From assembly GCA_002381805.1 (NCBI GenBank), contig DFXZ01000013.1, forward strand, positions 132,808-196,807: a stretch of 64,000 nt of DNA. Direction: 5' to 3'. The notes below the pieces were generated by a model. That model was not told the DNA's origin and ran no database searches. It was given only the letters and a program-made list of their open reading frames with translations. Shown here in pieces: positions 34,595 through 43,812 of this stretch. A program made the position numbers and the translations under genes. The number at the start of each line of letters is the position of its first letter. Within the stretch, counting starts at the first letter, position 1. Origin of the DNA: Bdellovibrio sp. UBA4095 (GTDB lineage: Bacteria; Bdellovibrionota; Bdellovibrionia; Bdellovibrionales; Bdellovibrionaceae).

Positions 34595-35236
34595 TCAATG
34601 GAAAAACATGAAGCTTGCTAAGGAATAAAGACCGGCCAGAATCAAGACGGCGCCGGCAATGCGTTTCTGCTTAAGGCCGGCAGAGGAAATTGCACCTCGC
34701 ACCATCATCGGGACGGCGCTCAGAGCTGGAAGTCCGCCCAGCCAAAATAAGAACAAGGTAAAGGCGCCTGACACAGGACTTTTGGTGGCGACGGCTGCAG
34801 TGACATAAGTATAGAGCCAGCCGCAGGGCAGAAGTGCTGTCAGTAGTCCCACGACAAAGCCCGAGTGACCCACGTGAAACGCCTGAAGTCGGCGAATGAG
34901 GCTCATGATTTTATTAGAAAGAGCATGGCTCATCAGGAAATTCGAAAAAAACTGGGGAGCCAACATATTCAAGCCCGACGCCAGTAAAACGGCCGCAAGA
35001 AAAATTGCGGAGATCCATCTTAAAGCCACAAAGTCGCTGTTCAAAAAGAACTGTCCGGCGCTCCCGGCGAGAGCACCTAACCCGACATAAGAAATCAAGC
35101 GACCAAAGTGATAGCTTAAAAGAGACTTTCGCGTCGACATAAGCGTCGCGATTGGTCCACACATTCCTGCACAATGCCAGCTTCCAAAAAAGCTTGAGGA
35201 GAGGATGGCAAAGGCAAGAACCAGTGAGGAGCTCAT
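34595..35236 (-). CDS. UreH/TauE-like membrane protein of the cbb3 operon
   Basis: A 213-residue protein of about six membrane helices with the signature SWHCAGMCGPIATLM near the N-terminus and GLLTALLPCGWLYTYV in the middle. These cysteine-bearing motifs mark the UreH-like/DsbD-type family often encoded at the end of cbb3 oxidase operons and thought to move copper or reducing equivalents for oxidase assembly. Its start overlaps the stop of ccoG (ATGA), so it is translated as part of that operon. Confidence 0.83.
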   Translation of the reverse strand: MSSSLVLAFAILSSSFFGSWHCAGMCGPIATLMSTRKSLLSYHFGRLISYVGLGALAGSAGQFFLNSDFVALRWISAIFLAAVLLASGLNMLAPQFFSNFLMSHALSNKIMSLIRRLQAFHVGHSGFVVGLLTALLPCGWLYTYVTAAVATKSPVSGAFTLFLFWLGGLPALSAVPMMVRGAISSAGLKQKRIAGAVLILAGLYSLASFMFFH

Positions 35237-36636
35237 GATCGCGGACCCAAAATAATTAGATCACGTTCAACCGAGAAGTTGTTTTTTTCGATCAAATCAA
35301 TGATCTGAAGTTTGATTTTAAACTGTCCGTTACTTTCGATAAGCGCTTGTGGGATTCTGACGAAGAAATACCACTCTCTTGAATCTCCGGAATTCAAATT
35401 CAAAGGATTTTCGGCGACCTGGAGTATAACGCCTTTTTCCGCATATTCCGCAGGAAGAGTCATCTGATATCGAGCAGGGGAGCTGCCCTGATTTTGAATG
35501 TGCATACGGAATTGGTTCAGCAGAAGCTCTGCTCCACTCGGACTTTTAACATACGAGTATGGTAAACCGGCTCCACGCATGATTGCCAGGTGAGCGGTTT
35601 CGCGAGTCGAGACAGCATAGGTAAGTCCACCGAGTAATAAAACAATGGCTAACAGATACAAAAGAGAGCGAGGCTTCTTAAGGTTGATCTTGCTGCCATC
35701 CAATGTGTCATAGCGAATAAGGCCCGTTGGCTTTTTTACTTTTGTCATAATCTCATCGCAGGCATCGATGCAGGCAGTGCAAGCAATACACTCCATTTGC
35801 AGGCCATTTCGGATATCGATACCAGTGGGGCAGACTTGTACACAGCGATTGCAAGAAACGCAGTCTCCGTTTGAGCCGTTGTCGACTTTGATTCCACGAC
35901 GAGGTTCGCCCCGTTTTTGATCATAGACGACTGCTAAGGACTTTTGATCTAACAAAACCGATTGAATTCGTCCGTACGGACACATGATCACGCAAAACTG
36001 CTCACGAAACCAACCGAAGTCGAAAAGAATTCCACCCGTGAATACGACGACTAATACAAAATAAGTCCAGTTTTCAGAGGGCACATGAGTCATCATCCCA
36101 GCAAGTTCTTTGGCACCAACGAAATAAGCCATAAAACTGTGAGCGATAAGAGAGGATACGACGGTAAAGAGGAACCACTTCAAACTGCTCTTCCATAATT
36201 TCTCGAAAGAAAACGGACCGTCGCGCAGTTGGCGCCGTTTGATATAGCTACCTTCGACCCATTGTTCGATACGACGAAAAACGCCGTCGATAAAAACCGT
36301 CTGCGGGCAGGCCCAACCGCACCATACGCGGCCCCAAACGGAAGTGACAAAGGCTAAGCCTAATGTAATCGCCCCGAGAATAAAGAAAAGAAGTGGAACG
36401 TCGTGAGCTTTAAATAAAACTCCAAAGAGAGCGAATTCTCTCTCTGGGATGTTTAAAAGAATTGTTTGGTGTCCATTGATGCGGGTCCAGGGTAAAGCCA
36501 GGAAGATCGTGAGAAGGATTATCTGTGTCCAGTTCCGATGGCGGCGGAAGAATCCTTTTACTTCCGCCGGTATGATATGAACACGATCTCCATATTCGTC
36601 GACACTGGTTAATTTACCTGGATCCAACTGAGTCAT
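35233..36636 (-). CDS. ccoG: cbb3 oxidase accessory protein, 2x[4Fe-4S]
   Basis: A 467-residue membrane protein matching CcoG (RdxA/FixG). It has the motif VWCGWACPQTVF, the ferredoxin-type clusters CVSCNRCVQVCPTGID and CIACTACIDACD, and a C-terminal immunoglobulin-like periplasmic domain (from about 350). CcoG is a cupric reductase that helps deliver copper to the oxidase. It follows ccoP by eight bases and overlaps the next gene. Confidence 0.93.
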   Translation of the reverse strand: MTQLDPGKLTSVDEYGDRVHIIPAEVKGFFRRHRNWTQIILLTIFLALPWTRINGHQTILLNIPEREFALFGVLFKAHDVPLLFFILGAITLGLAFVTSVWGRVWCGWACPQTVFIDGVFRRIEQWVEGSYIKRRQLRDGPFSFEKLWKSSLKWFLFTVVSSLIAHSFMAYFVGAKELAGMMTHVPSENWTYFVLVVVFTGGILFDFGWFREQFCVIMCPYGRIQSVLLDQKSLAVVYDQKRGEPRRGIKVDNGSNGDCVSCNRCVQVCPTGIDIRNGLQMECIACTACIDACDEIMTKVKKPTGLIRYDTLDGSKINLKKPRSLLYLLAIVLLLGGLTYAVSTRETAHLAIMRGAGLPYSYVKSPSGAELLLNQFRMHIQNQGSSPARYQMTLPAEYAEKGVILQVAENPLNLNSGDSREWYFFVRIPQALIESNGQFKIKLQIIDLIEKNNFSVERDLIILGPRS

Positions 36637-36644
36637 AACAACAC

Positions 36645-37229
36645 CTATTGCGCGGTTAAATAATCCTCGACAGCTTCGCCTTGAGGTTCTTTCGCGTCGG
36701 GGGCCTGAGTGCCCCGTTTAGCAAGAATAAAAGCACTGACAGCATAAATCTCATCTTTTTTCATAACCGGACCCCAGGGCGGCATGCCTTTCTCGGCGAC
36801 ACCGTCTCTGATGACCTTGACGATATCCATTCGAGTGCCTTTACCATGAACCCAGAACTTATCTGCTAGGTTTGGACCGATAAGACCTTGCAGCTGAGCT
36901 CCGTGGCAAGAGGCGCACTTGGATGTGTATTGGGATTCGCCCAATGCCAAGATTCCGTCGTTACCAAAAGCGGCTTTCAGCGACTCCTCAGTTTCCATTG
37001 GAGAAGAAGTGTGGGCTTTTGATTGCGCTTGTTCGATCTCTGCCATGGCCGCAGCAAGCTCTTCAGACTGCGTCTGGCCACCTGCAAGTTCATAGTGAAT
37101 GAAATAGATGAACGAGAAGATGATTGTGAGAAAGAAAGTCCACAGCCACCACATTGGGAGTGGATTGTCATGCTCGATAATCCCATCATATTCATGAAAC
37201 TTTTCGTTATTATTGTTATTGTCGCTCAT
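36645..37229 (-). CDS. ccoP: cbb3 oxidase subunit III (short, single-heme form)
   Basis: A 194-residue c-type cytochrome with the usual CcoP start (EYDGIIEHDNPLPMWWLWTFF, given in outline), one membrane helix and a periplasmic domain containing a single CASCH heme c site with the axial methionine in GMPPWG. Classical CcoP is about 300 residues with two CxxCH sites; here one domain is missing. It lies between ccoQ (five-base gap) and ccoG. Electron entry would rely on the one remaining heme and that of CcoO. Confidence 0.9.
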   Translation of the reverse strand: MSDNNNNNEKFHEYDGIIEHDNPLPMWWLWTFFLTIIFSFIYFIHYELAGGQTQSEELAAAMAEIEQAQSKAHTSSPMETEESLKAAFGNDGILALGESQYTSKCASCHGAQLQGLIGPNLADKFWVHGKGTRMDIVKVIRDGVAEKGMPPWGPVMKKDEIYAVSAFILAKRGTQAPDAKEPQGEAVEDYLTAQ

Positions 37230-37234
37230 ACGAT

Positions 37235-37399
37235 TTACTCTCCGTCCTTCAGCGGCATTTGTTCCATTCTTCGATAGATTTCAGTGCTTGAAGATCGATA
37301 GATCCACAGCATGACTCCCACAAAGAAAAGGAAGAAAATAAGAAGACCGATTGATGTTAAGTGTGTGTCCGTAAAAAACTTAAGTGCTTCTTGTTTCAT
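37235..37399 (-). CDS. ccoQ: cbb3 oxidase subunit IV (CcoQ-like)
   Basis: A 54-residue frame read by hand: ATG at 37399, then MKQEALKFFTDTHL, a membrane helix (SIGLLIFFLFFVGVMLWIY in outline), YRSSSTEIYRRMEQMPLKDGE and TAA at 37235. One membrane helix with a short polar tail, and position between ccoNO and ccoP, identify it as CcoQ, which stabilises the complex. It follows the ccoNO stop by two bases. Confidence 0.82.
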   Translation of the reverse strand: MKQEALKFFTDTHLTSIGLLIFFLFFVGVMLWIYRSSSTEIYRRMEQMPLKDGE

Positions 37400-37401
37400 G
37401 A

Positions 37402-39525
37402 CTATTTCTTTCCTTTCTGACCTAACGACTGAAGGTAAGCAATCAATGCCACAATTTCTTTTTTCTCTAGGCCTTTAGGAGCACCATTCGACTCAAGATC
37501 CGCAGCGATTTCCATTGCCTGTTTTTGTGCATGGATATCAGCGTTAGCGACTACGTCGTCCTCATAAGGAACACCCAACATCTTCAGAACTGAAAGCTTC
37601 TTTCGTAAGCTTAAGTAGTCGGTGTTCTTTTCAGCCAACCATGGATAGTTCGGCATGATGCTCTTAGGAGTGACTGCGCGAGGATCGATCATGTGATTAA
37701 GGTGCCACAGGTTTGGATACTTTTTACCCACGCGTGACAGATCTGGTCCCGTTCTTTTTGAACCCCATTGGAAAGGTCTGTCATACATTGACTCTTCGAT
37801 AGTCGAAGCTGGGCCATAGCGCAGGACTTCAGAAGCAATCGGACGAATCTGTTGAGAGTGACAAGTGTAACAGCCTTCTTTGATGTAAACATCGCGTCCG
37901 GCAATTTCAAGTGGAGTGTGTGGTTCCACGATGTTTGCTGGGTTTACATACTTATGTAGAGATAGGGTCGGGTAGATTTCGATCACAGAGCCCACCGCGA
38001 TAGCCAAGAATGCTAGCACAGAGAAAGTTAATCCCATTCCTTCGAGCTTGCGATGAGGCTGTTCATTCTTCTCGTCATAACCTGAACGAGAGACTTGTAC
38101 CGACTCGGGTTCCTGATTTTTTGGAGCCGCTTTGATTGTTTTGTAGATGTTATAGCACATCATCACAAAACCGATGATGAACAGTAGTCCGCCTAAAGCT
38201 CGCACCCAATAGAGAGGAACAATGCGCACGACAGTTTCGATAAAGTCTGGGTAGACTAGGGCGCCATCTTTATCTACGGCTCTCCACATCATACCTTGTG
38301 TGATACCAGCCACAACCAGCGAGATGTAGTACAAGAGAACCCCGGTCAAGCTGATCCAGAAGTGATTTTCTAAAAGTTTTTTCGAATACAGTTCAGTCTT
38401 CCAAAGTCGCGGAACCAGGAAGTAGATCATCCCGAAGGTGAGCATTCCGTTCCAACCAAGGGCGCCTGAGTGAACGTGTCCGATGATCCAATCAGTGTAG
38501 TGCCCTAAGGCAGAGACTGATTTAATTGAAAGAAGAGGTCCCTCGAATGTCGACATTCCATAGAACGTCAAAGCCGCAACGAAGAACTTAATCAGTGGCT
38601 CGGTTCTTAGTAGATGCCAAGAACCTTTCAACGTCAAAAGACCGTTGATCATACCACCCCAAGAAGGTGCCCATAGCATGAGCGAGAAGATCATACCCAG
38701 AGTCTGAGCCCATTCCGGCAAGGAAGTGTAAAGAAGGTGGTGAGGTCCCGCCCAAATATAGATGAAAACTAGTGCCCAGAAGTGAACAATAGAAAGTCTG
38801 TAAGAATAGACCGGTCTGTTCGCGGCTTTAGGTACATAGTAATACATCAAACCTAAGAATGGTGTTGTTAAGAAGAAGGCCACGGCATTATGACCGTACC
38901 ACCATTGAACAAGCGCATCCTGAATCCCCGAATAAACGGGATAGGACTGAAGCATTCCCACTGGAATCTCGATTGAGTTCACAATGTGCAGAACGGCGAC
39001 GGTGATGATCGTAGCGATGTAGAACCAGATCGCGACGTACATGTGCTTTTCACGGCGACGTTTGATCGTTCCAAAGAAGTTGATTGCGAACACCACCCAA
39101 ATCAGGGTGATAGCAATGTCGATGGGCCACTCAAGCTCTGCGTATTCTTTGGATTGAGTATAGCCAAGAGGTAACGTGATCGCTGCTGACACAATGATAA
39201 GCTGCCAACCCCAGAAATGAATCTTGGAAAGGGCATCAGAAAACATACGGGCTTTTAAAAGTCTCTGCGTGGAATGATAAATTCCTGCAAAGATTGCGTT
39301 ACCCGCGAATGCAAAAATTGCTGCATTCGTATGCAACGGACGAAGTCGGCCAAAAGAGACCCACTCCCAGTTTGTATTCAGAGGCCAATAAGCCAGCTGT
39401 GTTGCAATGATGAGCCCAAAGACAAAAGCTGCTGCCCCCCAAATCATGGTGGCCATCACAAACTTTTTCACTATGTCATCATCGTAAAAAATCTTTTCGA
39501 TATGACTTCCAGTACCGGTATTCAC
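37402..39525 (-). CDS. ccoNO: Fused cbb3 oxidase subunits I and II
   Basis: A 707-residue protein starting at GTG 39525. Residues about 1-470 are the heme-copper oxidase core CcoN, with RLRPLHTNAAIFAF, WWYGHNAVAFFLTTPFLG and GHVHSGALGWNGM carrying the heme b/b3 and copper-B histidines. After a linker of about 40 residues and a membrane helix (FSVLAFLAIAVGSVIEIYP), residues about 500-707 are CcoO with the heme c site EGCYTCHSQQ. Separate in most bacteria, the two are one polypeptide here, fixing their stoichiometry. The GTG overlaps the ccoS stop. Confidence 0.94.
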   Translation of the reverse strand: MNTGTGSHIEKIFYDDDIVKKFVMATMIWGAAAFVFGLIIATQLAYWPLNTNWEWVSFGRLRPLHTNAAIFAFAGNAIFAGIYHSTQRLLKARMFSDALSKIHFWGWQLIIVSAAITLPLGYTQSKEYAELEWPIDIAITLIWVVFAINFFGTIKRRREKHMYVAIWFYIATIITVAVLHIVNSIEIPVGMLQSYPVYSGIQDALVQWWYGHNAVAFFLTTPFLGLMYYYVPKAANRPVYSYRLSIVHFWALVFIYIWAGPHHLLYTSLPEWAQTLGMIFSLMLWAPSWGGMINGLLTLKGSWHLLRTEPLIKFFVAALTFYGMSTFEGPLLSIKSVSALGHYTDWIIGHVHSGALGWNGMLTFGMIYFLVPRLWKTELYSKKLLENHFWISLTGVLLYYISLVVAGITQGMMWRAVDKDGALVYPDFIETVVRIVPLYWVRALGGLLFIIGFVMMCYNIYKTIKAAPKNQEPESVQVSRSGYDEKNEQPHRKLEGMGLTFSVLAFLAIAVGSVIEIYPTLSLHKYVNPANIVEPHTPLEIAGRDVYIKEGCYTCHSQQIRPIASEVLRYGPASTIEESMYDRPFQWGSKRTGPDLSRVGKKYPNLWHLNHMIDPRAVTPKSIMPNYPWLAEKNTDYLSLRKKLSVLKMLGVPYEDDVVANADIHAQKQAMEIAADLESNGAPKGLEKKEIVALIAYLQSLGQKGKK

Positions 39526-39674
39526 GTTTTTTTCCTTTCGTTGTCTAACAATATTCTATGGGCTGGGGTTTCTAGGTCATCAAACTGACCTTTCGAGGTG
39601 GCCCAAAGGAAGGCCGCAATAAAGCCTATTCCTAAAAGCAGGGCCATCGGAATCATCAGAACTAATATGTTCAT
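39522..39674 (-). CDS. ccoS: cbb3 oxidase assembly protein CcoS
   Basis: A 50-residue frame read by hand: ATG at 39674, one membrane helix (MNILVLMIPMALLLGIGF then IAAFLWA), then SKGQFDDLETPAHRILLD and TGA at 39522. The phrase GQFDDLETPA is diagnostic of CcoS, needed for heme and copper insertion in the oxidase. The start overlaps the ccoI stop and its stop overlaps the ccoNO start, so the three are translationally coupled. Confidence 0.93.
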   Translation of the reverse strand: MNILVLMIPMALLLGIGFIAAFLWATSKGQFDDLETPAHRILLDNERKKT

Positions 39675-41956
39675 TTGAACCCCCAAATGGATGACAGAAC
39701 GATGATCACCGAGCTGATCGGCATTAAGATAGCCGCCATCAGGGGATCTATAAGGCCGATAAGGGCCAGAGTTCCGCCAATTAAATTGTAAATTAATGAA
39801 ATACTTAAGTTGCGAATCAATACTCTCTGAGTTTGCTTTGCGAGTTTCAGCAAATCAAAGAGCGGGTTCAGGCCACCACGAGTGAAATAGATGTCAGCGC
39901 TCGACAGGCTCAAGTCTACACTGCCTTTGACGGCGATACCAACGGAAGCTGACTTCAAACCCAAGGAATCGTTTGCGCCATCACCGATCATACAAGTGTC
40001 TTCGTACTCTTCGATGATTTGTTTTTTATCTTCAGGGAAAAGTTCGCCGTAAATATTCTCTTTGGGGATGTGACATTCTTGACCGACAGCGAACGCTCTG
40101 GATTTTTTATCGCCCGAAAGCAGGAAGCAATTAAGACCCCGCTTTTGCAATTCAGAAACCGCCGCGGGAGACTCTTCACGCAATGGATCGGTAAAGTAAA
40201 GACGCGAAAGACTTTCGCCGTTCTTAAATAACTCAATGGCTTTTTGGTCTTCATGGCGGCTTTCAGAAAGATGTCGGATCTCGTAAAAATCCGTACCCAG
40301 CCAACCACTGACTCCTTGGCCTAATACTTCCGTTACATCCGTTAGGACCTCGGGCTTTACCTGTTCCCATTCTTTACGAAGAGCGAAAGCAATGGGATGG
40401 TAGGAGACGTGTTCCAAACCCAGGATGACTTTTTTAAGGTCCTCGGGAACAGGCGTTGGTTCTGAGTAAGAAATTGCCAAAGATCCTTGAGTTAAGGTGC
40501 CTGTCTTATCGAAGAAAATATTCTTAACATTTAGGAGCCGCTCCAGGCTGGTGGCGTCCTTAAGTAGAATTCCCAGTTTTTGTGCCTTCTTTAATGCCAG
40601 TCCAAAGGTTAATGGGGAGCCAAAGGCTAAGGCACAAGGGCAGGCCAAAACAATAAGTGCCAGGGCTCGATTGAATGCTTCCGACACCGAAACTTGCGAA
40701 TAAGCTAAAAAGAAAACCCCGGCGACCAAGAGTACCGTCATGATCAGCTTTTGCGCCAAGCGATCTGTCAATGCGATGAAGTGGCTTTTCTGAAGAGCTC
40801 CCTGATCCAGCTGCTGAAAAAGCTGCCCTAGCTTACTGTCTGCGAAGGGTACTTGAATGCGAACCAAGATTTCTTCGCTGAGCAATTTAGTGCCAGCAAA
40901 AAGAGTCATGTTTTGACTGAAATTCTTTGGCAAAGATTCGCCATTAAAAAGTGACATATCGATCATCGCCGACGTAGACAGAAGCTCACAGTCTGATGGT
41001 AATGTCTGATTGCGAGTTAAACGAAGGACGTCCCCACGCTGGGTTGAAGTCCAAGGAATGGTTTCTTCGCCATCTGCATTGATACGAACGTAGTTTTCTG
41101 TTTGAAAAAAAGTTTTGATGCGCGAAGGTGAAAGATAGTTTTGTTGCACCCTTTTTAAAAGATAGCGCGCAGAAAGAATTAAAAACATAAAGCTTGCAGT
41201 GCTATCGAAGTAAATAGCGCCATCACCACGGACAAGATTGACTGTCGAAAGACCAAAGCTGGAAAGCATGGCAATGGTAATAGGTAAGTCGACGTTGACG
41301 ACTTTATACTTCAAAGAGTTCCAGGCTCCGCGATAGAAAGGGACGGCGCTGTAAAAGAGAATTGGAAGATAGAGAAAAAAACTCATCCAATTGAAAACGG
41401 TGCCCATTGTGCCCGCTAGTCCCGCATAGATCGGAACGACGAAAAGCATTGTATTGCCCGCACAAAAACCTGCGACGGCAATTTTTTTTAGGAAAGCCCG
41501 ATTTTCCGACTGGTATCTTTTCTCCAGATCATCTTGGGCGGCAAGAATTGTGGGGGTATAGCCCAATTCATGAATGATCTGCGCGACTTTCGCGAGGGAG
41601 GCTCCTTCATCTAAGTTAATTGCAAGTGTGGATTGGCCGAAATTGACTCGTGCCATAGAGACGCCTTCATGAAATTCCGGCATTTTTTCCAGTAGGTGAA
41701 CGCACGAGGAACAATGGAGGCCTTCGCAGAAAAACAGATAATTATAGTCGGCTTGACCTGTTTGCGAATAGAGCTTCCTAAAGTCATCCTGATCAAGATA
41801 CTCATAGGGATTTTTTTTCGTTGTCAGATCCGCAACTTTAAGACTTCTTCCTAAGACCTCACAAGCATCACAGCAATAAGGGGCTCTGTCGCTTTCAGCG
41901 CCACAGTATAGACAGAGAGAGAGAGAGGGAAGGGGGTTAATTTGCTTTTTCTCCAT
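39671..41956 (-). CDS. ccoI: Copper-exporting P-type ATPase for cbb3 oxidase
   Basis: A 761-residue P1B-type ATPase. It has an N-terminal Cys cluster (CLYCG, YCCDACE), a heavy-metal-binding domain with GLHCSSCVH, and membrane helices with the ion-binding CPC in VLACPCALAFG. The phosphorylation site is DKTGTLTQG and the hinge GDGANDSLGLK. This is CcoI/FixI, which moves copper across the inner membrane for insertion into CcoN. It opens the operon. The only plausible start, ATG 41956, has no Shine-Dalgarno sequence and sits where transcription from a class II FNR-like promoter would begin. Confidence 0.94.
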   Translation of the reverse strand: MEKKQINPLPSLSLCLYCGAESDRAPYCCDACEVLGRSLKVADLTTKKNPYEYLDQDDFRKLYSQTGQADYNYLFFCEGLHCSSCVHLLEKMPEFHEGVSMARVNFGQSTLAINLDEGASLAKVAQIIHELGYTPTILAAQDDLEKRYQSENRAFLKKIAVAGFCAGNTMLFVVPIYAGLAGTMGTVFNWMSFFLYLPILFYSAVPFYRGAWNSLKYKVVNVDLPITIAMLSSFGLSTVNLVRGDGAIYFDSTASFMFLILSARYLLKRVQQNYLSPSRIKTFFQTENYVRINADGEETIPWTSTQRGDVLRLTRNQTLPSDCELLSTSAMIDMSLFNGESLPKNFSQNMTLFAGTKLLSEEILVRIQVPFADSKLGQLFQQLDQGALQKSHFIALTDRLAQKLIMTVLLVAGVFFLAYSQVSVSEAFNRALALIVLACPCALAFGSPLTFGLALKKAQKLGILLKDATSLERLLNVKNIFFDKTGTLTQGSLAISYSEPTPVPEDLKKVILGLEHVSYHPIAFALRKEWEQVKPEVLTDVTEVLGQGVSGWLGTDFYEIRHLSESRHEDQKAIELFKNGESLSRLYFTDPLREESPAAVSELQKRGLNCFLLSGDKKSRAFAVGQECHIPKENIYGELFPEDKKQIIEEYEDTCMIGDGANDSLGLKSASVGIAVKGSVDLSLSSADIYFTRGGLNPLFDLLKLAKQTQRVLIRNLSISLIYNLIGGTLALIGLIDPLMAAILMPISSVIIVLSSIWGFK

Positions 41957-41963
41957 GTTCAGG

Positions 41964-41969
41964 AGTATG
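41964..41969 (-). promoter_or_regulatory. Putative -10 box of the cbb3 operon
   Basis: On the minus strand CATACT (consensus TATAAT) lies at 41964-41969. With a start site at 41957 it occupies exactly -12 to -7, and the upstream FNR-like palindrome is centred at -41.5. Inferred by spacing and hexamer only. Confidence 0.5.
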
Positions 41970-41988
41970 ACCGATTCGTAATGAGAAG

Positions 41989-42008
41989 AACATGATCTTG
42001 ATCATGTT
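41989..42008. promoter_or_regulatory. FNR-like palindrome upstream of ccoI
   Basis: AACATGATC and GATCATGTT form a perfect dyad around a two-base centre. Read as ATGAT-N4-ATCAT it matches the FNR/ANR box TTGAT-N4-ATCAA at four of five positions in each half. It lies between the fnr-type gene and the cbb3 operon that such regulators normally activate under low oxygen. Confidence 0.68.
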
Positions 42009-42051
42009 GCTAGGCCGTAGTTCCGCAGCAAATTGTTGCGATAAAAGTTGC

Positions 42052-42750
42052 TTAAGCGAGCTCTGCGCGCGCTTTTAAACCAGTATGGGAAAGAATGCGA
42101 ATATTCCTACCATCGCTTTGGTCGATAAGTCGGTCTTTTTCAAACTGCGCAAGAGTTCGGATAACAGTCTCAGGTGTTGTGCCCGCCCACTGTGCAATTT
42201 CACGTCTTGTCCAGTTTTGGTGCTTAAAGTGCTCTTGCAGAAACAGCAAAGCTTCAGCGATTCTTTCTGAAGCTCCTTTGTCCATCTGATCCATCCATTT
42301 TTCCTCGGCCATACGCAGATCTTTGGAAATATGTGTCAGTAGTTTCATTGCCAGGTCAGGGTGATTTTTGAAAATCGCCATAATGTCTGACTTTGGAACA
42401 AAGCAGAGGTCGCAATCGTCGACGGCCACGGCGGTCGCATGGTAAGGCTCATTTGCGAATAAGGAGCGATAACCTAAGGTTCCTCCAGGACCGACAAGTC
42501 TTAATGTATGAGCAGCGCCTGTTGATGAAGTCACTTCCAGTTTAACCAAGCCACTTTGGATAGTAAAAATACCTAACGGATCATTACCCGCATAAAAAAT
42601 ATTTTGTCCCGCTTTAAAGCGGCAAGTGACTCGTGCCCGTTCCACCATCAGAAGAATGTCAGGCGAAGCGCATAAAATGCTGTCCGCTCGCATATCGCAA
42701 GTTTGGCAGTCGTGATTCGTCGAAGGGGCGGTGGAGTCTTTTTTTTGCAT
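42052..42750 (-). CDS. FNR-type transcriptional regulator
   Basis: The frame opens at TTG 42759, but ATG 42750 (232 residues) is more likely. An N-terminal cysteine cluster, Cys15, Cys18 and Cys27 (DCQTCDMRADSILC), together with a cysteine in the later DDCDLCFVP, resembles the four ligands of the oxygen-sensing [4Fe-4S] cluster of FNR. A cyclic-nucleotide-type beta-barrel follows, then a helix-turn-helix (TRREIAQWAGTTPETVIRTLAQFEKD), where ETVIR is the FNR-type recognition helix. It probably activates the downstream cbb3 operon when oxygen falls, using the palindrome at 41989-42008. Confidence 0.87.
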   Translation of the reverse strand: MQKKDSTAPSTNHDCQTCDMRADSILCASPDILLMVERARVTCRFKAGQNIFYAGNDPLGIFTIQSGLVKLEVTSSTGAAHTLRLVGPGGTLGYRSLFANEPYHATAVAVDDCDLCFVPKSDIMAIFKNHPDLAMKLLTHISKDLRMAEEKWMDQMDKGASERIAEALLFLQEHFKHQNWTRREIAQWAGTTPETVIRTLAQFEKDRLIDQSDGRNIRILSHTGLKARAELA

Positions 42751-42900
42751 AATTGACAATATTTTAACAAATCTCTTTCATTTCGTCACTGTAGATCTTA
42801 GGGGGACTGACGAAACGCTAACAAATAACTCATTGCAAACAGGGCAAAGGCTGATTCTAATGGAAGCAGGCACAGGACTTTAAACGGAATTGGAGTCGGC

Positions 42901-43749
42901 ATGAATAGAGTGTCTCGGATGACCTTGTTATTCAGTACCTTGGGATTGGTTGTATCGGTCGCGTTTGCTGAGGATCAATTCCTTGGCTCCCATCCCCGAT
43001 TTGACGAGTTTTATACCGTCCAGGAAGATCCCCAGAAAAAGAACTTAGAAGTCGATCCCCACCATACAATGCAGTCCATTTGGAATCAGGATTTTGCTAT
43101 CCAGATTAGATCTAAGGTCTTGTCTCTATTATCTTTTAAGCATCACGATGAAAACTATGGAGATGTCGGAGAACCCTATAATAGAGGCAAACACTTCGGT
43201 AGCTGGGTTGACGATCCGCGGGATAGGGAGTGCCTAAATACTCGAGCTAAAGTCCTTGTTCGTGATTCGGCAACCAAGGTGAAGTTTCGTCAGAATGGTT
43301 GCACAGTGGACTCTGGTAAATGGCTGGATCCTTATGGTGGCAGGACATATTCTCGCGCCAGCGACATCCAAATCGATCACTTTGTGCCCTTAAAAAACGC
43401 CTATATCAGTGGTGCTTGGAAGTGGGACCGTGTGAAACGTTGTCTTTACAGTAACTTTCTAGGCAATAATTTTCATCTTCTTCCGGTCGAGGGGAATGAG
43501 AATATGCTAAAAAGTGACAATACTCCCGAAAAGTATATGCCGCCTAACGCCGAGTATCGCTGCCAATACCTCGCCCAATGGTTGAAGGTAAAACTAATCT
43601 GGTCACTTGGCTTAACGCCTCCGGAAAAAGAGGCGGTCGAGGAGCATATCCAAAGAAATCACTGCGATTTGGCCCAGTTTCAGTACACATTGCCTGAGCT
43701 TGAGACACAGCGTCAGTTTATCGCCGAGAATCGTGACCTCTGTCAGTAG
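42901..43749 (+). CDS. Secreted HNH-type nuclease (DUF1524)
   Basis: A 282-residue protein with a signal peptide (cleavage near VAFAEDQ). The core reads SDIQIDHFVPLKNAYISGAW, then NFLGNNFHLLPVEGNENMLKSDNTPEKYMPPNAEYRCQYLAQWLKVK (outline), which is the DUF1524 branch of HNH nucleases: DH and N-x-K with a following C...W...K. The His of IDH and the Asn of NENMLK would bind metal and catalyse. Export suggests an extracellular or periplasmic nuclease, as expected for digesting prey DNA or environmental DNA. Two Cys-rich secreted proteins follow on the same strand. Confidence 0.87.
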   Translation: MNRVSRMTLLFSTLGLVVSVAFAEDQFLGSHPRFDEFYTVQEDPQKKNLEVDPHHTMQSIWNQDFAIQIRSKVLSLLSFKHHDENYGDVGEPYNRGKHFGSWVDDPRDRECLNTRAKVLVRDSATKVKFRQNGCTVDSGKWLDPYGGRTYSRASDIQIDHFVPLKNAYISGAWKWDRVKRCLYSNFLGNNFHLLPVEGNENMLKSDNTPEKYMPPNAEYRCQYLAQWLKVKLIWSLGLTPPEKEAVEEHIQRNHCDLAQFQYTLPELETQRQFIAENRDLCQ

Positions 43750-43812
43750 CCGCAGAACTCTCCCTGCGAAGGTCCAGTAAAAGAATGTGCTTGATAAGCC
43801 GAAGAGTCATCT

